Assembly (NCBI RefSeq): GCF_021869535.1
Contig: NW_026262679.1
Location: forward strand, 81,217,143-81,281,142
Direction of reading: 5' to 3'
Source: Mytilus californianus
Taxonomy: Eukaryota > Mollusca > Bivalvia > Mytilida > Mytilidae
Length of the DNA stretch: 64,000 nucleotides
Made by a program: the position numbers and the translations under genes. Shown piece after piece: positions 1 through 12,470 of the stretch (position 1 is its first letter; every line of letters starts with the position of its first letter). The notes beneath the pieces are model-generated. The model was not told the DNA's origin. It did not search any database and saw nothing but the letters and a program-made list of their open reading frames with translations.

Positions 1-13
1 TAAAACTAAAAAA

Positions 14-592
14 ATGGAAGATAGTAATTCTGAAATACCCTGTTCACAAAAAGAAGTAAAGAGACCTATATTTAGTGAAAGTGTTTTAAACACTAATGAG
101 GAATCATCTACTTCTATTTCAACATGTGATGGAAGTGTTAAACAACTGAAATTCCTGAGTGATGTTAAATTCAACTATAACACGATTATGGAGGGACTTA
201 ATCTGGCTAAAAAGTCTAAAGCCTTACCCCCATATATGAACATAACAGTTAACTTTACACCTAGAATGCTACAACATCAAACAAAAGATGGTGTTAAAGA
301 TCAAGTCCGGGAACTAAATGCCAGAATCAAAACGGAAGTGCTTTCCTCCCTGTCTGGCATTACTGCAAAAGCCATTACGGAAGTTGGCAAAGAGATGGAC
401 AGCATCGTCCAAGAGGTAGATGAACAGTTCATAAAAGGTGAACAGTTTGAAGAAAGAAACAGGTTCTTTAAAACAGCTAATGAAATCAAGGAAGAATATG
501 CCATCAAACTGGCTAAATACAAAGAAAGTCTACCAAGAAAACAAACATTCAGCAGTGGTTTTAAGCCAAAGGACAAATACAGAAAATTTTAA
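14..592 (+). CDS. ORF1 of a Penelope-like retroelement, 192 aa, function unknown
   Basis: This open frame starts at an ATG shortly after the window edge and ends about 110 bases before the reverse-transcriptase frame on the same strand. I do not recognise a named domain. The first 50 residues are Ser/Thr rich and polar. The rest is highly charged and looks helical, with a Glu/Lys-rich stretch at about residues 95-170 that could form a coiled coil, and a basic tail ending in KPKDKYRKF. A small charged helical ORF1 ahead of the RT is known from some endonuclease-lacking Penelope-like elements, where it may bind RNA; applying that here is inference. The element may begin left of the window. Confidence 0.5.
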   Translation: MEDSNSEIPCSQKEVKRPIFSESVLNTNEESSTSISTCDGSVKQLKFLSDVKFNYNTIMEGLNLAKKSKALPPYMNITVNFTPRMLQHQTKDGVKDQVRELNARIKTEVLSSLSGITAKAITEVGKEMDSIVQEVDEQFIKGEQFEERNRFFKTANEIKEEYAIKLAKYKESLPRKQTFSSGFKPKDKYRKF

Positions 593-701
593 GATTTTGT
601 TTCACATACAATAATTTGATTAGTAGCGTAGTGTAGGATTTTAGTTACTATAGTTCAGTGAAATCTTCTAAGGATTTTAATCTCTAGGTTGTCAGTTATG
701 T

Positions 702-1967
702 GTGCGTTATCTCACTTGGATTTGTTATAATATTGGAATATTATGTGTTTATCTTATCATTGGAAATATTAAATCATTTCATTCACCTGTGTGTTATCGT
801 TTGTTAAGCTTCTATTGGATAATAGTTTTTTGTGCACTGCGCATGCCTGCCATATGCTGCCCTTCCTTCTGCAAACAGTCTTACCAATTTACTCTTACTG
901 TTAGGATGGTTTGCAGAAGATTTAAGAGTTCCTGTAGATATAGGAACAAAAGAAAACGGGAAAAACTTAAAACCCGTAAACTAAATAACAAGTATAAATC
1001 AAGAAAGATTCGAGAAGAATCTTGCAAAAAGTTTGTGTTGAACTTGTCAAGTAGACTACTGACAAATGAGGAATACCTCCTCTTGGGAAAAGGGATGAAG
1101 TTTATTCCTACTCCTAAAGTTTCAGGTACTTACATACGTAAACAAATCATGATGGATTTTCTTGAACTAGCTAGAAAATTGAGATGTAGATTTCACTACT
1201 CTACGAACACAATTAAAGAAATCCATCCTTTATACTTACAAACAGGGCATATTCCACCTAACGGAAACAATGCCCTTGAATGTTACATAACTGATACAAA
1301 ACTTGAAATTTCTAGATTAAAGGTTAAACAGTTCAAACACAACCTAACACTAGCAGAGCGTAAAGCTTTCAATTATCTTATAAAAGATGACAGCATCTAT
1401 ATATCTAAGGCAGATAAAAACAACACAACTGTGGTCGTAAACACATTAGATTATATTAATGCAGGAACTAATCACTTAAACAGTGAGCATTACAAGAAAA
1501 TAAATCACACAAACACAGAGATTATCACTAGATCTATTTCGAAGATTGTAAATAAACTATTTGCAAACAAAGAAATTGATGAGCACACTTATAACTTCTT
1601 AAGTGACTGCAAGAATCCTAAACATGGATACATGTACCTTCTTCCTAAAATACATAAAATTCGGCAAGACTCATTAGAAGCTATCAAAATAGATGGGTAT
1701 AAAAGAGGAGAATTAGCTGTGCCTTTCAGGCCTATAATCAATAAATGCAATTCTCCAACTAGAAGAATTGAAAAGTTTTTAGATTTAATATTAAAACCTT
1801 TATTGAGGAAACTAGAGTTTTACATTCAAGACACAAAAGATTTTATCAATAGGATAGAGTCAAAGACCTGTGTACATAACTGTACACTAATTGCCTATGA
1901 TGTAACTTCAATGTATACAAACATGAACATTGACAATTTACTAGATACACAACCAAGAATTTCTTAG
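702..1967 (+). pseudogene. Penelope-like reverse transcriptase, N-terminal part (frameshifted)
   Basis: This 421-codon frame reads as the N-terminal two thirds of a Penelope-like element (PLE) reverse transcriptase. Visible hallmarks are NLSSRLLTNEEYLLLGKG (about residue 115), SKADKNNTTVVV (about 235), YLLPKIHK (about 312), RPIINKCNSPTRRIEKFLD (about 345) and RT motif A, AYDVTSMYTNM (about 398, with the first catalytic Asp). The first ~65 residues are hydrophobic and probably not part of the original protein; the basic RNKRKREKLKTRK stretch is a more likely start region. Five residues after DNLLD the frame stops, but the same protein continues in another frame from about position 1946. A single-base indel therefore splits the gene and it is probably dead. 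Confidence 0.8.
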
Positions 1968-2851
1968 ATCAAATTGATCGAACAAAGTACAAGTTTAAAG
2001 TACCAAACAAATTAGATCTAATATCTTTTGCAAAAATTATATTGGAAAACAATGAGTTCCAATTTAATGGGACTTTATATAAACAAGTTATAGGGGCGCC
2101 ACAAGGTGGAATATTATCACCCACTGCCACCGATCTGCATCTGTCAACAATACTTACACAAATCTTAGACAGATTTCAATTTAAAAATAGCATTAGTATG
2201 ATTTGTCAATATCGTGACGATGGTTTCATGATTACAGAGTGCAACAAATCACAAATTGATGAGTTCTTTGCAATTGCAAACAACATTGACCCTCTACTTA
2301 AGTTTACGTATAATTTCTCCAATACAGAAGTGACGTACTTAGATACTGAGGTGTACAAAGGGGAGCGTTTTAAATCGAGTGGTGTCCTTGACATCAGGTT
2401 ACATGTCAAACCAACTGAAACTTATCAGTATCTCCCAATTACAAGTGCACATCCTAAACATACTTTTAAAAGTATTATAACAGGTGAAACAATTCGTCAC
2501 ATAAGAAACAATAGCAACGAAACTGATCTTAACAAACATCTTCTGACCTTGGAGAATAAACTTATAGATAGAGGCTATGATAAGTTGGAAACTGCAAAAA
2601 ACATAAAAGATGTGAAATACAAGATTAAACGATGCAGTACTCTGTCAGATAATTTTAGAAAAAGGGAAATTCCACTTACACTAGTAACTAAATATAACCC
2701 CACAGTTATAAATCTTAACAGAGCTATTAAGAAACATTGGCAAATTTTGCAAAGAGATGAATATTGTAAAACAATATTTAAACAGATGCCTATCATTGCG
2801 TATAAACGCAGTAAAAATTTAAAAGAGCACCTAGCAAAAACAAGACTTTAA
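1946..2851 (+). pseudogene. Penelope-like reverse transcriptase, C-terminal part
   Basis: This continues the RT in another frame. It is open well upstream of position 2042, reading through a KNFLDQIDRTKYKFKVPN segment that carries on from motif A. The palm motifs are visible: APQGGILSP (motif B region, codons 19-27 counted from 2042) and YRDDGF (motif C, codons 57-62, with the catalytic DD), then TYLDTEVYKG and the PLE-type HPKHTFKS and YKRSKNLKEHL blocks. In canonical Penelope elements a GIY-YIG endonuclease follows this last block. Here the frame stops a few residues later and I see no GIY-YIG downstream to about 3.4 kb. The element is either endonuclease-lacking or has lost the domain. Confidence 0.8.
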
Positions 2852-3842
2852 ATAGGGAGACTTTTGAGAAGGGACCCTTGCTAAAATAGAACTTAGCTAA
2901 AAAATCCCGAAACACCGTTAATTAATTATATATATATTTCTAGTAAAAAGGCAATTAGTCATTACGACTCTGTAAAAACGGTGTCAAGTCTTGAGGTTTA
3001 AGTATGTATGTTGGCGATGGGAATCTATGCATTTGTGGAAAGTTTTACCCAAATGTTTGTAAATGTATCGTGTGTTTTCTTATAGTATTTTCGAGAGCTT
3101 TGATAACAGATACTCTCATGATAAATCTGATGAGTTCCGAGTAAGGTCATGTGACCTTTGCCATTGGTGTTTGTTGGTAATTGTCATATTTAAACGATTT
3201 TCCAGATATATGTAGATGTCATGGTTTCCAAAGGTAAAATATAATCACATATATTTAATTCTTCCAGTTATTTGCAAATGCAAAATGTCATTAGTAAATA
3301 AAATTGAAGCTGCGACGCCGGAAAAAAGTCCGTACTTAGAAAGGAAAACTCCCGAGACAAATTATTTTTTATTTACATTTTTTACAATTTAGTTTGGTTG
3401 GAGTAAGGATTTAGTTAGATATGTACAGCTATGGTTGTATCATAATACTGTTAGAATACTAACACCAATAAGATTCATAGATTCCCCCCCCCTTTTTTTG
3501 CATCAGTAAGGGGAAACAACTCCTTACTGTAATGCAAACGCCATGTTTATGCGGGGAAGATCAAGTTTTGTGTTTACAAAAAGGTTGATTTAGCGGATCG
3601 TACATATCAGAATGACACGTAAGTCTGCCACATAATATTTCATAACATGGTATTTTGATCTATCTAAATGACAATAATAATCGCACTTTAAAAACTCTTT
3701 AAACCAGACGGCCAAAAAGTTGTGCTATTGAAAAATATCGAAAAGATAAACTATTCGATTATTTGACATAATATCCATTACAAATGATTGATAAAGTTAT
3801 AATACTCGATATTGAATGACAAAAATAAAATCAATCAACAAA
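2852..3842. other. Non-coding stretch
   Basis: I find no credible coding sequence. It contains a C10 tract next to T7 (about 3485-3502) followed by a small hairpin formed by cagtaagg and ccttactg (about 3505-3530). The first part may be the 3' untranslated end of the retroelement. Confidence 0.5.
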
Positions 3843-5157
3843 GAGGGTGGTAAAGGGTTATTTTCGTGCAACGTGATCGCCGTTTTTTATTTCACGTTCA
3901 ACGTGTTTTTACTTTTTTATTTGACGTTCAGTCGTGCAAGACAGGTGCCTCGTTCAACGTGTTCTGCTTATTTAATTTTACGTGCATCGTGATTTTCAAA
4001 TGCTTATTTTGCGTGCTCGGTATTTTTCAAATAAAATTCAAACACTTGGCAGGGATCGTCAAGAAAAAAATGGATTCAATTTTGTTTTTTGATAAAGCGG
4101 AATGGCCTTTGATGTTGTTCCTTATCGATTTTGGAGCTTCCAAGATATATGTACTGGTTTGGCCTAACACATTGCTCATTAAGTATTAAGTAACTACATC
4201 ACACTGACATTTTATTGTCTCAACAAATTTGTAACGGGCCATACATATTTATTTTTGTCGTATTCTTTCGATTTGATTCAGTTTGCGATAAGTTCAAAAT
4301 CGTTGTACCATATGCTACTTTAGTAATCTGGTATGAATATGTTGATTGATTGCTGTATTGCCATATATGTCTCTAGTTCATGATTGTAATGTTAGAAAAC
4401 ATTAAAAAAAATAAAAGGACTAATGAGACCTGCATGGTATGAATTACTAGGGAACGCTGTAGGATTAGGGATATATTACAATCAACTTGTGCTTCTGTTC
4501 GTCAATCCAACAAATATTTCGGTTACATTTTTCTAAGAAACAACTTTACATAAAGACTTCATATTAAGTTCAAATCTCAGTGATATGTTTTTAACTTGTG
4601 AACACTTTTCGGATCTCCTAGATACATGCTTCCTCATTGCCGATTCTTTGAATTTTTTTGTAAAATGAAAAGAATGACTTTAAATAGGATCGACATCTGA
4701 ACAGTGATGAGCTTTAACGTGTTTCCACTTTCCATCATCTGTCAGTTCAAACTTCCTATTTCTGATACTTTTAACCACAAGTCGTGGTAGCTGGTGGCAT
4801 GGGTAACATGACAACGTGTTTATTCTTGTTAATAAAGACAATGAAATAGATCAGGAATACACTTTCGTGTCTGCGGGAAATTTGCATTTTAAAAGTTAAG
4901 AAGATCGTTATATACTTTTTTAAAAGCCGTAAACCATTTATATTATAAATGTGTATACTCAATCGGGAATATCAAGTAAAACAGAGAGTTTATATATACA
5001 AAAAGACAGTGACTCAGTCACAAAAGGATCACATCAAAGTCTTTATTTTTCGTGCAACGTTCATGACAGAAATTATTTCACGTTCAACGTGAAATTATGT
5101 TTTATTTCAAGTTTTTTCTGTGCAAGCACCCCCCCCCCCCCCCCCTTTACCACCCTC
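3843..5157. mobile_element. 1.3-kb TIR element with 6-bp target-site duplication AACAAA
   Basis: The left end GAGGGTGGTAAAGG (from 3843) is repeated in inverted orientation at the right end (CCTTTACCACCCTC, ending 5157), giving a 14-bp perfect terminal inverted repeat. Both sides are flanked by AACAAA (3837-3842 and 5158-5163). The terminal regions are rich in CGTGCAACGTG/CACGTT-type words, and a C-run of about 18 lies next to the right TIR. No transposase is recognisable, so it looks non-autonomous. A relative lies at 50330-50550. The superfamily is uncertain. Confidence 0.75.
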
Positions 5158-5163
5158 AACAAA

Positions 5164-6681
5164 ATAACGAGTTTGCAGTTGCATGTTGACATTGTTGTTC
5201 TATTGATATGCTAATCAAACACCACCTCACAAATTGTTTACCACACAGTCATGAGAGTCCTAGAAATAGTTCCTGCTATAAGTTTTGGCAGAATGTAAGT
5301 GAATAACATCCTAGATTTTATTATATAATTTACATTGCTTGATATACAATGATATAGTCATGTATACATGGTATATTTTTTACAAAAATGTACCATGTTG
5401 TGCTCTCAGTCATTGTTTAATTGTCACTGTCAGGTCAATATAAATCTTTGTATTGCACATGGTAAGCATTTTTGCTCCTTTCATAAAGGCAACCTAATTT
5501 AAAGTGATTAACTTTTAAGTATTTACTCAGATTTTTTTTAATCCATGATGATGACCATAAAAAACAAAAGACTGGACAGCTTTGTTTGAAATAACATTTC
5601 TGATTATATGACAAGTTTGTCTCAAAGTCTTTAAAGTAAAGTATAGTAAATTAATCTTTATTTAAAGTTGGGTTGCATATATAAATATTAATAGCAAGGA
5701 ACATGAGCTCTTAATTAGAGCTCTTTAAGAATTATGTATCCTTTTGTTGTTTCAATGCTAAACATGTAAATTTTAAATAAAATCTAGCCTTTCCATTGTA
5801 ATCTAATATTTGACCATTCTATGCTTGATAGATAGAGGAATATTGCATGCAGTGCTAGCAATGATTTCCTTAGGACAAGTTTATAAATCAAAATATTGGT
5901 TAGAACAAATATAAATATGGACCAATTCAAGTACACCTTCTAGGGTGCACTCGACTTTAGTGACACAGCACAAGGTTTTTTTTGGAATTTAAAGGTTGTT
6001 TAGGACTTTTTGTAAACAATAAATGCTAGCACATCATAGAAAAACAAGTGAGTAATCTATGTTTAAAATTTTATAACAAAAATCTCTTTTTAAAGGTCTT
6101 TGGATTTTCTACAAAAATCTTGGTTTATTTGCCACAAAATCCCCTTTTTCTATTAAATGCAATGAAACAATAAATAATAATGCTTTGCACGAAGTTTCCC
6201 CTAGGTATATGTACAAAACGGCCCATCTCTATTATTCATTATTTTTGCTGTTTTGATACCATTGCAGTTTGAAAATTTCATAATTCACATGGCTACAGAA
6301 GGGGTCATAAACCTTAAATTTTGGTTGTTGCAGATGCTGTTCTGATTGTAGAGTTATGTGAAATGGAAAGAAAGAGATACATGTACATACAGAGACTTTT
6401 TAATATTAAGGTGTAAGTACGTATATGAAATAATTATTAGAAATGAGGTATCAGCTTATCAGTGAATGTACAAACATTTATTAGAGTGCTATATTTCAGT
6501 TAAAAAAACATTTTTTTGGTCATTTGTGTATATAAGCAGGGCAAATGGACTTGTTTGTTAATAGTTCATTACTCATCTTACATACTTCTAGAAAATATAA
6601 TTTTATTGGACTGTTTTCCTCTGTTGTATACACAATTGATATTAAAATGAATCAGCAGTAACAATAAGACAATTTTATTTT
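5164..6681. other. Non-coding, AT-rich; nothing recognised
   Basis: All six frames are heavily broken and there is no recognisable gene or element. A short palindromic word, GAGCTC...GAGCTC around AATTA, occurs near 5707-5724. Confidence 0.4.
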
Positions 6682-6815
6682 CAGGGGTGGATTTAGGAGG
6701 GTGGCAGCGGGCCGTCCCCCCCTTTTGTGGGAAAAATTTGGTTGATTATATAGGGAATCACTGAAGCATGACTGGAGTGGGCCCCCTCTTATGAACATTT
6801 CTGGATCCGCCACTG
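6682..6815. mobile_element. Small hAT-like MITE with CAGTGGCGGATCCAG-type ends
   Basis: The left end CAGGGGTGGATTTAG and the right end (CTGGATCCGCCACTG, inverted CAGTGGCGGATCCAG) form an imperfect TIR of the same type as the larger element at 31447-32851. The flanks ATTTT and ATCTT could be a decayed 5-bp duplication. No coding capacity. Confidence 0.55.
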
Positions 6816-8767
6816 ATCTTTATATACATGTGTAATTACATGCCAATTTTGTTAATTCTTGATTGATATTATATGACTTCTCTTTTTCAGGTAAAAATGA
6901 GCTACCAGAAAAGATGTTGAAAATTTTACAACTATTTTAACAAGAGTATAAAAAAATAGAAAAAAAAGAACAATACCAGGTCTGGACCTTTGTGGCTGCA
7001 TGCAATTAATTCTAAAATACCAGGAAACAAGATGTAGCTGCACAGCAGACATGGCAGATCTTAAAATTGCTAATAGACATCAACTCAACATTTTCAAGCT
7101 GCATATCAAAAATGAAAGCATTCCTTTTCATAGAATCCAAGAAATCTTTTAACCAAGTCAAGTGGTTATTAGACCTGCTATCATGAAAATATTAACATAT
7201 ATATTACAGTCACATGTAATATCCCAAATATAAGAACTATTTGGTATGTCTGACTATCTTTCTTCCCATGTCATGTTACATGTATGCTCAGAATATTTTA
7301 ATGTCACAAGGATATGAAATGGATAAATGATATATTGTCAATCATTTAAATAAAACAGACAGGCTCACATAAAAATTAACTGTCTATGTGAAAGTTCAAG
7401 TTGACTGAAATTGTCTATAATAAATACCATATATCCAAAAGTACAGAATTGTCTTTCTCAGAAATTTTTTATGTTTAATAGAATGATACTTGTAGCTTCT
7501 ATTTTCTTGGATCTGTATGATTATCAATATAAAATTGGGAGATGTAGTATGATCGCCAATAAGACTTCTTTCCACCATGCAGAGACCAAAGTAAATGCTA
7601 GAAAATACAGGTCACAGTTATGTATGGACTTGTGTAGCAATCTATGGAAGACACAAAGATTACAAAGTGTAAAATAATTCCAACAAGATAACCAACTATC
7701 AAGGCTTCCTCTTAAACCAGACAACTCACTGAAACTGAACATATAGCAATATTCACAATAGGTATTATTATAGAATATTCCTTCATGGTTTGATTTCATT
7801 TCAGTTCCTGTGTTCAGAGACATATATATTGTACCAATATGTCTATGAAGTCTTGGAAATTAGAACAAAAGAAAAAGTTCTTGTTTGGTTTAAATATGAA
7901 CGTTTGACCGCCTTTGATGACAATTAGTCCATGGTGTGTCTCCAATCGGAACCAAAATAAAATACTTATGGGGAACTTCAAACGCAAACACTGATATCTG
8001 ACAGGTTTGATTGTATTGGTTCACTGGCTCTTTGAAGCTAAGACCAATCTGATACCGTTTAGCTCTTGCAACCATATTGGTCTTTTTGTTAGGTAATACA
8101 GTGAAAACGTATTGTTACGGTATTTTCTAAATTACATTTCAGGGTGATTATCCTTTATGTGTTACACAATATAAAAATATAAATCTGATTTTCATTATAT
8201 GGTTTCATGAAATGTTTAAGAAAGAGGTGCATGCCAACAAACACCTGGTTGTTATGAACATTCTTGATGGTTTTTGTTTTGCCTCTAAGAATTCATTAAT
8301 GTGAGACATGTTTGTGCGCTTTATAGCGTGGTGTCGCTGTTTGAACAAGTCTATGTTTAGGTTACTTAAGAAAACCTTATTTCAACTTGATCATATTTGG
8401 CATGCTGTTGTATAAGCATGCATATATTAGCAAATCTCATATCCATGGATTTTGCTTAGTTTAAAAATTGAAGTTTCTGATTAATTTAATTTCAGGGCAA
8501 ACATATTCATGATTCCTCCCATAGAGATCATTTTCCATTTCCCCTCGGTCATTGTCCATTGAACTTGAAACTATTGCCTAGTTTACATGTTAAAGTTAGA
8601 TTGGTTCAGTTGAATTGAAGTGAAGTTCAGAACCACTATTAAACTGTAGCTAGGTCAATGACATGTGTAATGCAGTTGTATAAGCAGTAGCATATCATTC
8701 CCAGTGAGATTATATGCCCCCTTCATCTAAGTCATGCTTATGAGAATCTGGTGATAAAATCAGTGAT
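6816..8767. other. Non-coding stretch with faint repeat similarity
   Basis: No gene was recognised. The piece at about 7000-7150 (GCTGCATGCAATTAATTC, later CAACTCAACATTTTCAAGC) resembles the repeat at 44040-44260, so at least part is interspersed repeat. Confidence 0.4.
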
Positions 8768-9833
8768 CAGTGGCGTAGCTAGGCCATTTGTAAGTGTACG
8801 CCCGATACTCGGCGAGGTGTCTGAGGGACCAAAGCGGGTCCAGGGCAGAGAACCTCTTAGTAGGGGGTTGATGGGGTGAAGCCCCAGATACTCGCGTTAT
8901 CGAGAAAGAGATACCATTTCTGTCATTAAAAACTCATCCATAGCTAAATATTTAGAGTCTAGTTTATTTTTTTTTAAGTTTAATTTATTCATTGTGTTGA
9001 TTTTGAATCCAATGATCATTTGTCTTAGAGAAAAATGTCCAAACCAGTTACTTAAAATATGTGTAAAAGGAGATGTGGGATCTACAAATAGCCAAATCAA
9101 GATAATAAAAAAAGCAAGTCTCCATTTCAATGTTGTTCTTTTAATTATTTCGACTTCATCTAAATTTTCACCCATTTTTATGCGCAAATTATGTTAATAG
9201 ACACATGAAATAAATAATTTTCATAGATTTTCAGGTGAAATATAAAATTCGTAAAGAGTTCCGTGGAACCCTGTGTCTCGCCTGGGATTACTTCTGTCAG
9301 TGTGACTATAAAAAGTTATCTATTGATAAGTGAAATACATGATTTAAGAAAAGAAAAACTTTATCTTTAAGATAAGCTTATTTCCAAGGTTCATAACAAT
9401 CTATGAAGGTTTACAAATTCATCATATAAAAACAGACCGTCTGTTAATTATAAAAAAAAAATAAGTCAGTAAAATACTGAAAAATAAAAAAATAAAAAAA
9501 ATAATTTCAAAATTATCTCTTTTAAAATCTTTAAAAAGCTTCTGCCAAATGTTCATAAAATTCCATGAAAGTTTGACAAAGTAATTGATTTGTAACAAAC
9601 TTTAACCTCAAAATGTATCTTCTTATTAACTACAAAACAACAAAGTCCTTTTATTAGTTAAATACGGAAAATAAAAAAATATATATTTTCATTATGCTCT
9701 GGATACTGACTTTTGATCATAAAAAGTTTGTGTCCAACTTAGGTAAAATTTCATGAAGGTTTGACAAAGTAATTGATTTCTGAAAAAACTTTAACCTTGT
9801 ACGGCATCTAAATATTAACTGTAAACAAAAATT

Positions 9834-10060
9834 AATAGATATAAGAAGATGTGGTATGAGTGCCAATGAGACAACTCTCCAACCGAGTAAAAATTTATAA
9901 AAGTAAACCATTATAGGTCAAAGAACGGTCTTCAACACGGAGCCTTGGCTCACACCGAACAGCAAGCTATAAAGGGCCCCAAAAATTACTAGTGTAAAAC
10001 CATTCAAACGGGAAAACCAACGGTCTAATCTATATAAAAAACGAGAAACGAGAAACACTT
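9834..10060 (-). repeat. Bivalve interspersed repeat, GTTGTCTCATTGGCA tail family
   Basis: On the minus strand it ends in GGAGAGTTGTCTCATTGGCA followed by a CATACCACATCTTC tail. The same tail recurs at 12.42, 17.24, 37.9, 50.95 and 60.2 kb. The family has a SINE-like distribution, is non-coding, and is nested in the hAT-like element. Confidence 0.6.
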
Positions 10061-10069
10061 ATGAACCAC

Positions 10070-10460
10070 ATCAACAAACGACAAGTCCATTTAGTCGACC
10101 GTGCAAGACCCTCATTGAAGTCAAGGTCGTTAAACACCCCCTAGTAGTTAAATATCGTTGACATAACACTAGTGGTTTCCCATAAACAAACTTATTACAA
10201 ACTAATGCATGTAAACCAAGCAAAAGTTTCAAAGTCAATAGACCATGACTGAGGGGGCGGGACCAAACAATCGCCATGGAAATGAGATGTGTCAATGATA
10301 ATACAACTGCATACTAAATATTATTTGCCTACCACTAGTGGTTCCTCATAAAGTGACCTAATTACAAACTTATATATTGTTGACGCCGCCGCCGACAACG
10401 ACGCAGGAAACAACATACCTATGTCTCACTTTTTGACTCCGTCAAGGCGAGACAAAAATC
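10070..10460. repeat. Repeat module with CCATGGAAATGAGATG motif, shared with 45.6-46.1 kb
   Basis: It contains CCATGGAAATGAGATGTGTC followed by TACAACTGCATAC, and a TTGACTCCGTCAAGGCGAGACAA end. The same order of motifs occurs three times at 45.56-46.11 kb. No coding. Confidence 0.55.
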
Positions 10461-10966
10461 AAAAGAAATATTCATAAAATTTTGCTCTGAATACTGTCTT
10501 AAATTTGGTCATAAAAAGCTTCCGTCTAACTTCCGTAAAATTCCATGAATGTTTGACAAAGTTATTGATAAAACCAAACATAACTTTAACAACAGACTGA
10601 ACCTAAATGTTGACGACACCGATGGAATCTAGGAACGCTAAGCCACGGTCTCGTTTTCCCGACATTAATGTCGCAGGCTCGTCAAAAATGCAAATCACAT
10701 ATCGAATGAATTACTTTAAACAATAGGAAACTGAGTAGAATTCACAGTAGATTCAGACTTTGACGGAAAATGAACGAATATGTAATGTGAAACTATTTCA
10801 TTAAAAAGTAAATTTCGTGAATTTTAAAATTTATTATTGAAGAAAGAATATGAAGGCTCGTGTGGTTTAAGCTTTTTTTTATTTGTTTAGATTAATTATT
10901 TTTTTCTCCTAAATTCATGTGTACGCCCGGGCGTTTTGACGTAAACGTAGCTACGCGCCTGGTGAT

Positions 10967-12059
10967 AGTTAATTGATATGCACGCTTGTATTGACTATTG
11001 GCATTTTCTGCATCAGCAATGGATTTAGAGGGTCAAGGGACCCACACCCTTATGTACGGGTTTCATGTATGGTACAGCATAGACTTGGATCGAACCCCCT
11101 CAGGCCTCTTTTTTTAAATTCTGGATCCGCACCTTAGCATATCTCATTTCCATGGAGATTAGTTAGCCTTGCGCCTCTGGTCATGGACATTGAATGACTT
11201 GGAATATTTTTTCTTGGTTAAAATGTGTAAAAGTATTTGCAATTATTTTAACCTTTCCACTTTATCATTTTAATTGCTTACAACGAGACGTATATCCCTA
11301 TGTCAACAGTTAATTAAATAATAGAACCTGGGAATAGTTTATTAACTATTAACACACCCGTGACTGAACCAAATTACTTCAACCTTATTGTTATCCTTGA
11401 TTTTGAGTATTTGTATGGTCATCTGTTAAAGTCATGCCGAACAAAAGGTGCGCAATTTTCTCTGCTTTCAAAAGTTTTTATATGAACCCGTCCTGGTTTC
11501 TTACTATTGGAATTTTATCATGAGTATTTGGGCGAATGTCAGAGTGGACCGAGAAAACATCGCTTATTACCCCGGAGAACCTCATGTTTAGCATTAAAGA
11601 TATGCTTTACAACCTTGGTAGTGTACTTGCTCACAACATGTTATGCCCCCAGCAGAAACATATTACATGAAAAAGTAGTTAGCGGGTTGTTTTGAAGGTT
11701 TGGACTCTGTTCTTGGAACACAAAAGTAAATAAGAAATGACAGGAAATAGTGGGGAATCCCGTTTTACAAACTATGTACATACATGCAGTCTGTGTTTGA
11801 AATTCAGACTTAGTGTTTTAAGTGTTAATAGTGCTCCTTACATGCATTATCCTGATGAGATTTCAAAATTTAAATTCACGCTAAGAAAACATACAAACAA
11901 TTAGACTGTCCATTTCCCCAAATAAAAAAAAAACTAAACCCAATGAAACCCACTTTCAAAATGACTGGATCCGCGCCTGGAATATATCACAGGTTGTGGT
12001 CAAAGGATGGAGCAAGCTGGTTTATTAAATAAATGCAAGGAGTCTGTGTTTTTGTTATA
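10967..12059. other. Non-coding; traces of GGATCCGC-type MITEs
   Basis: Position 11014-11135 looks like a decayed small TIR element (CAGCAATGGATTTAGAG ... CTGGATCCGCACC). Another GGATCCGC end lies at about 11964-11980. Nothing else was recognised. Confidence 0.35.
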
Positions 12060-12470
12060 GATGTATTTCTATTTGTATCCATCTGATGAGTTAAGCCTTT
12101 TTCAACTGATTTTTATGGTTTGTTCTTATGTTGCACTATTCCTCCATAGCACAGGTTAGGGGAGGGTTGGCGCCTGCTAACATGTTTAACCCCGCCACAT
12201 TCTATATATGTGCCTGTCCCAAGTCAGGAGCCTGTAATTCAGTGGTTGTCGTTAGTTGCTGTGTTACATATTTGATTTTCGTTCATTATTTTGTACATAA
12301 ATTAGACCGCTTGTTTTCTCGTTTTATTTGTTTTACATTTGTCATTTCCGGGCCTTTTATAAGGCTTTGTTCATTTTTGAAGGCCGTATTGTGACCTATA
12401 GTTGTTAATTTCTGTGTCATTTGGTCTCTTATAGAGTTGTCTCATTGGCAATCATTCCACATTTTTTTTT
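12060..12470 (+). repeat. Near full-length bivalve interspersed repeat (~410 bp)
   Basis: It runs from ATCTGATGAGTTAAGCC through AACATGTTTAACCCCGCC and CCTGTCCCAAGTCAGGAGCC to AGAGTTGTCTCATTGGCA and a T-rich tail. I recognise this order of motifs as a very common bivalve repeat. An 88-codon ORF inside it is part of the repeat, not a gene. Confidence 0.65.

Larger units (their letters stand above)
8768..10961. mobile_element. hAT-like element, 2.2 kb, TSD GTGAT
   Basis: The ends CAGTGGCGTAGCTAGG (8768) and, inverted, CAGGCGCGTAGCTACG (ending 10961) form an imperfect ~16-bp TIR. Both sides are flanked by GTGAT (8763-8767 and 10962-10966). Five-base duplications with CAGTGG-type ends fit the hAT5-type group of the hAT superfamily; that assignment is from general knowledge. 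Inside I find no intact transposase. The interior holds a GTTGTCTCATTGGCA-type repeat (about 9834-10060) and repeat modules shared with 45.56-46.11 kb (10070-10460), so it is non-autonomous and has acquired other repeats. Confidence 0.75.

Noticed and set aside
3136-3170. CTGATGAG downstream of the first Penelope-like element as a hammerhead
   Set aside because: The GAAA core and stems are missing.
3866-4189. 107-codon plus ORF inside the TIR element
   Set aside because: Low-complexity Phe/Cys-rich product of CGTGCAACGTG-type repeats, no transposase motif.
12062-12105. CTGATGAG near the start of the 12-kb repeat as a hammerhead
   Set aside because: No stem II plus GAAA follows in the right place.
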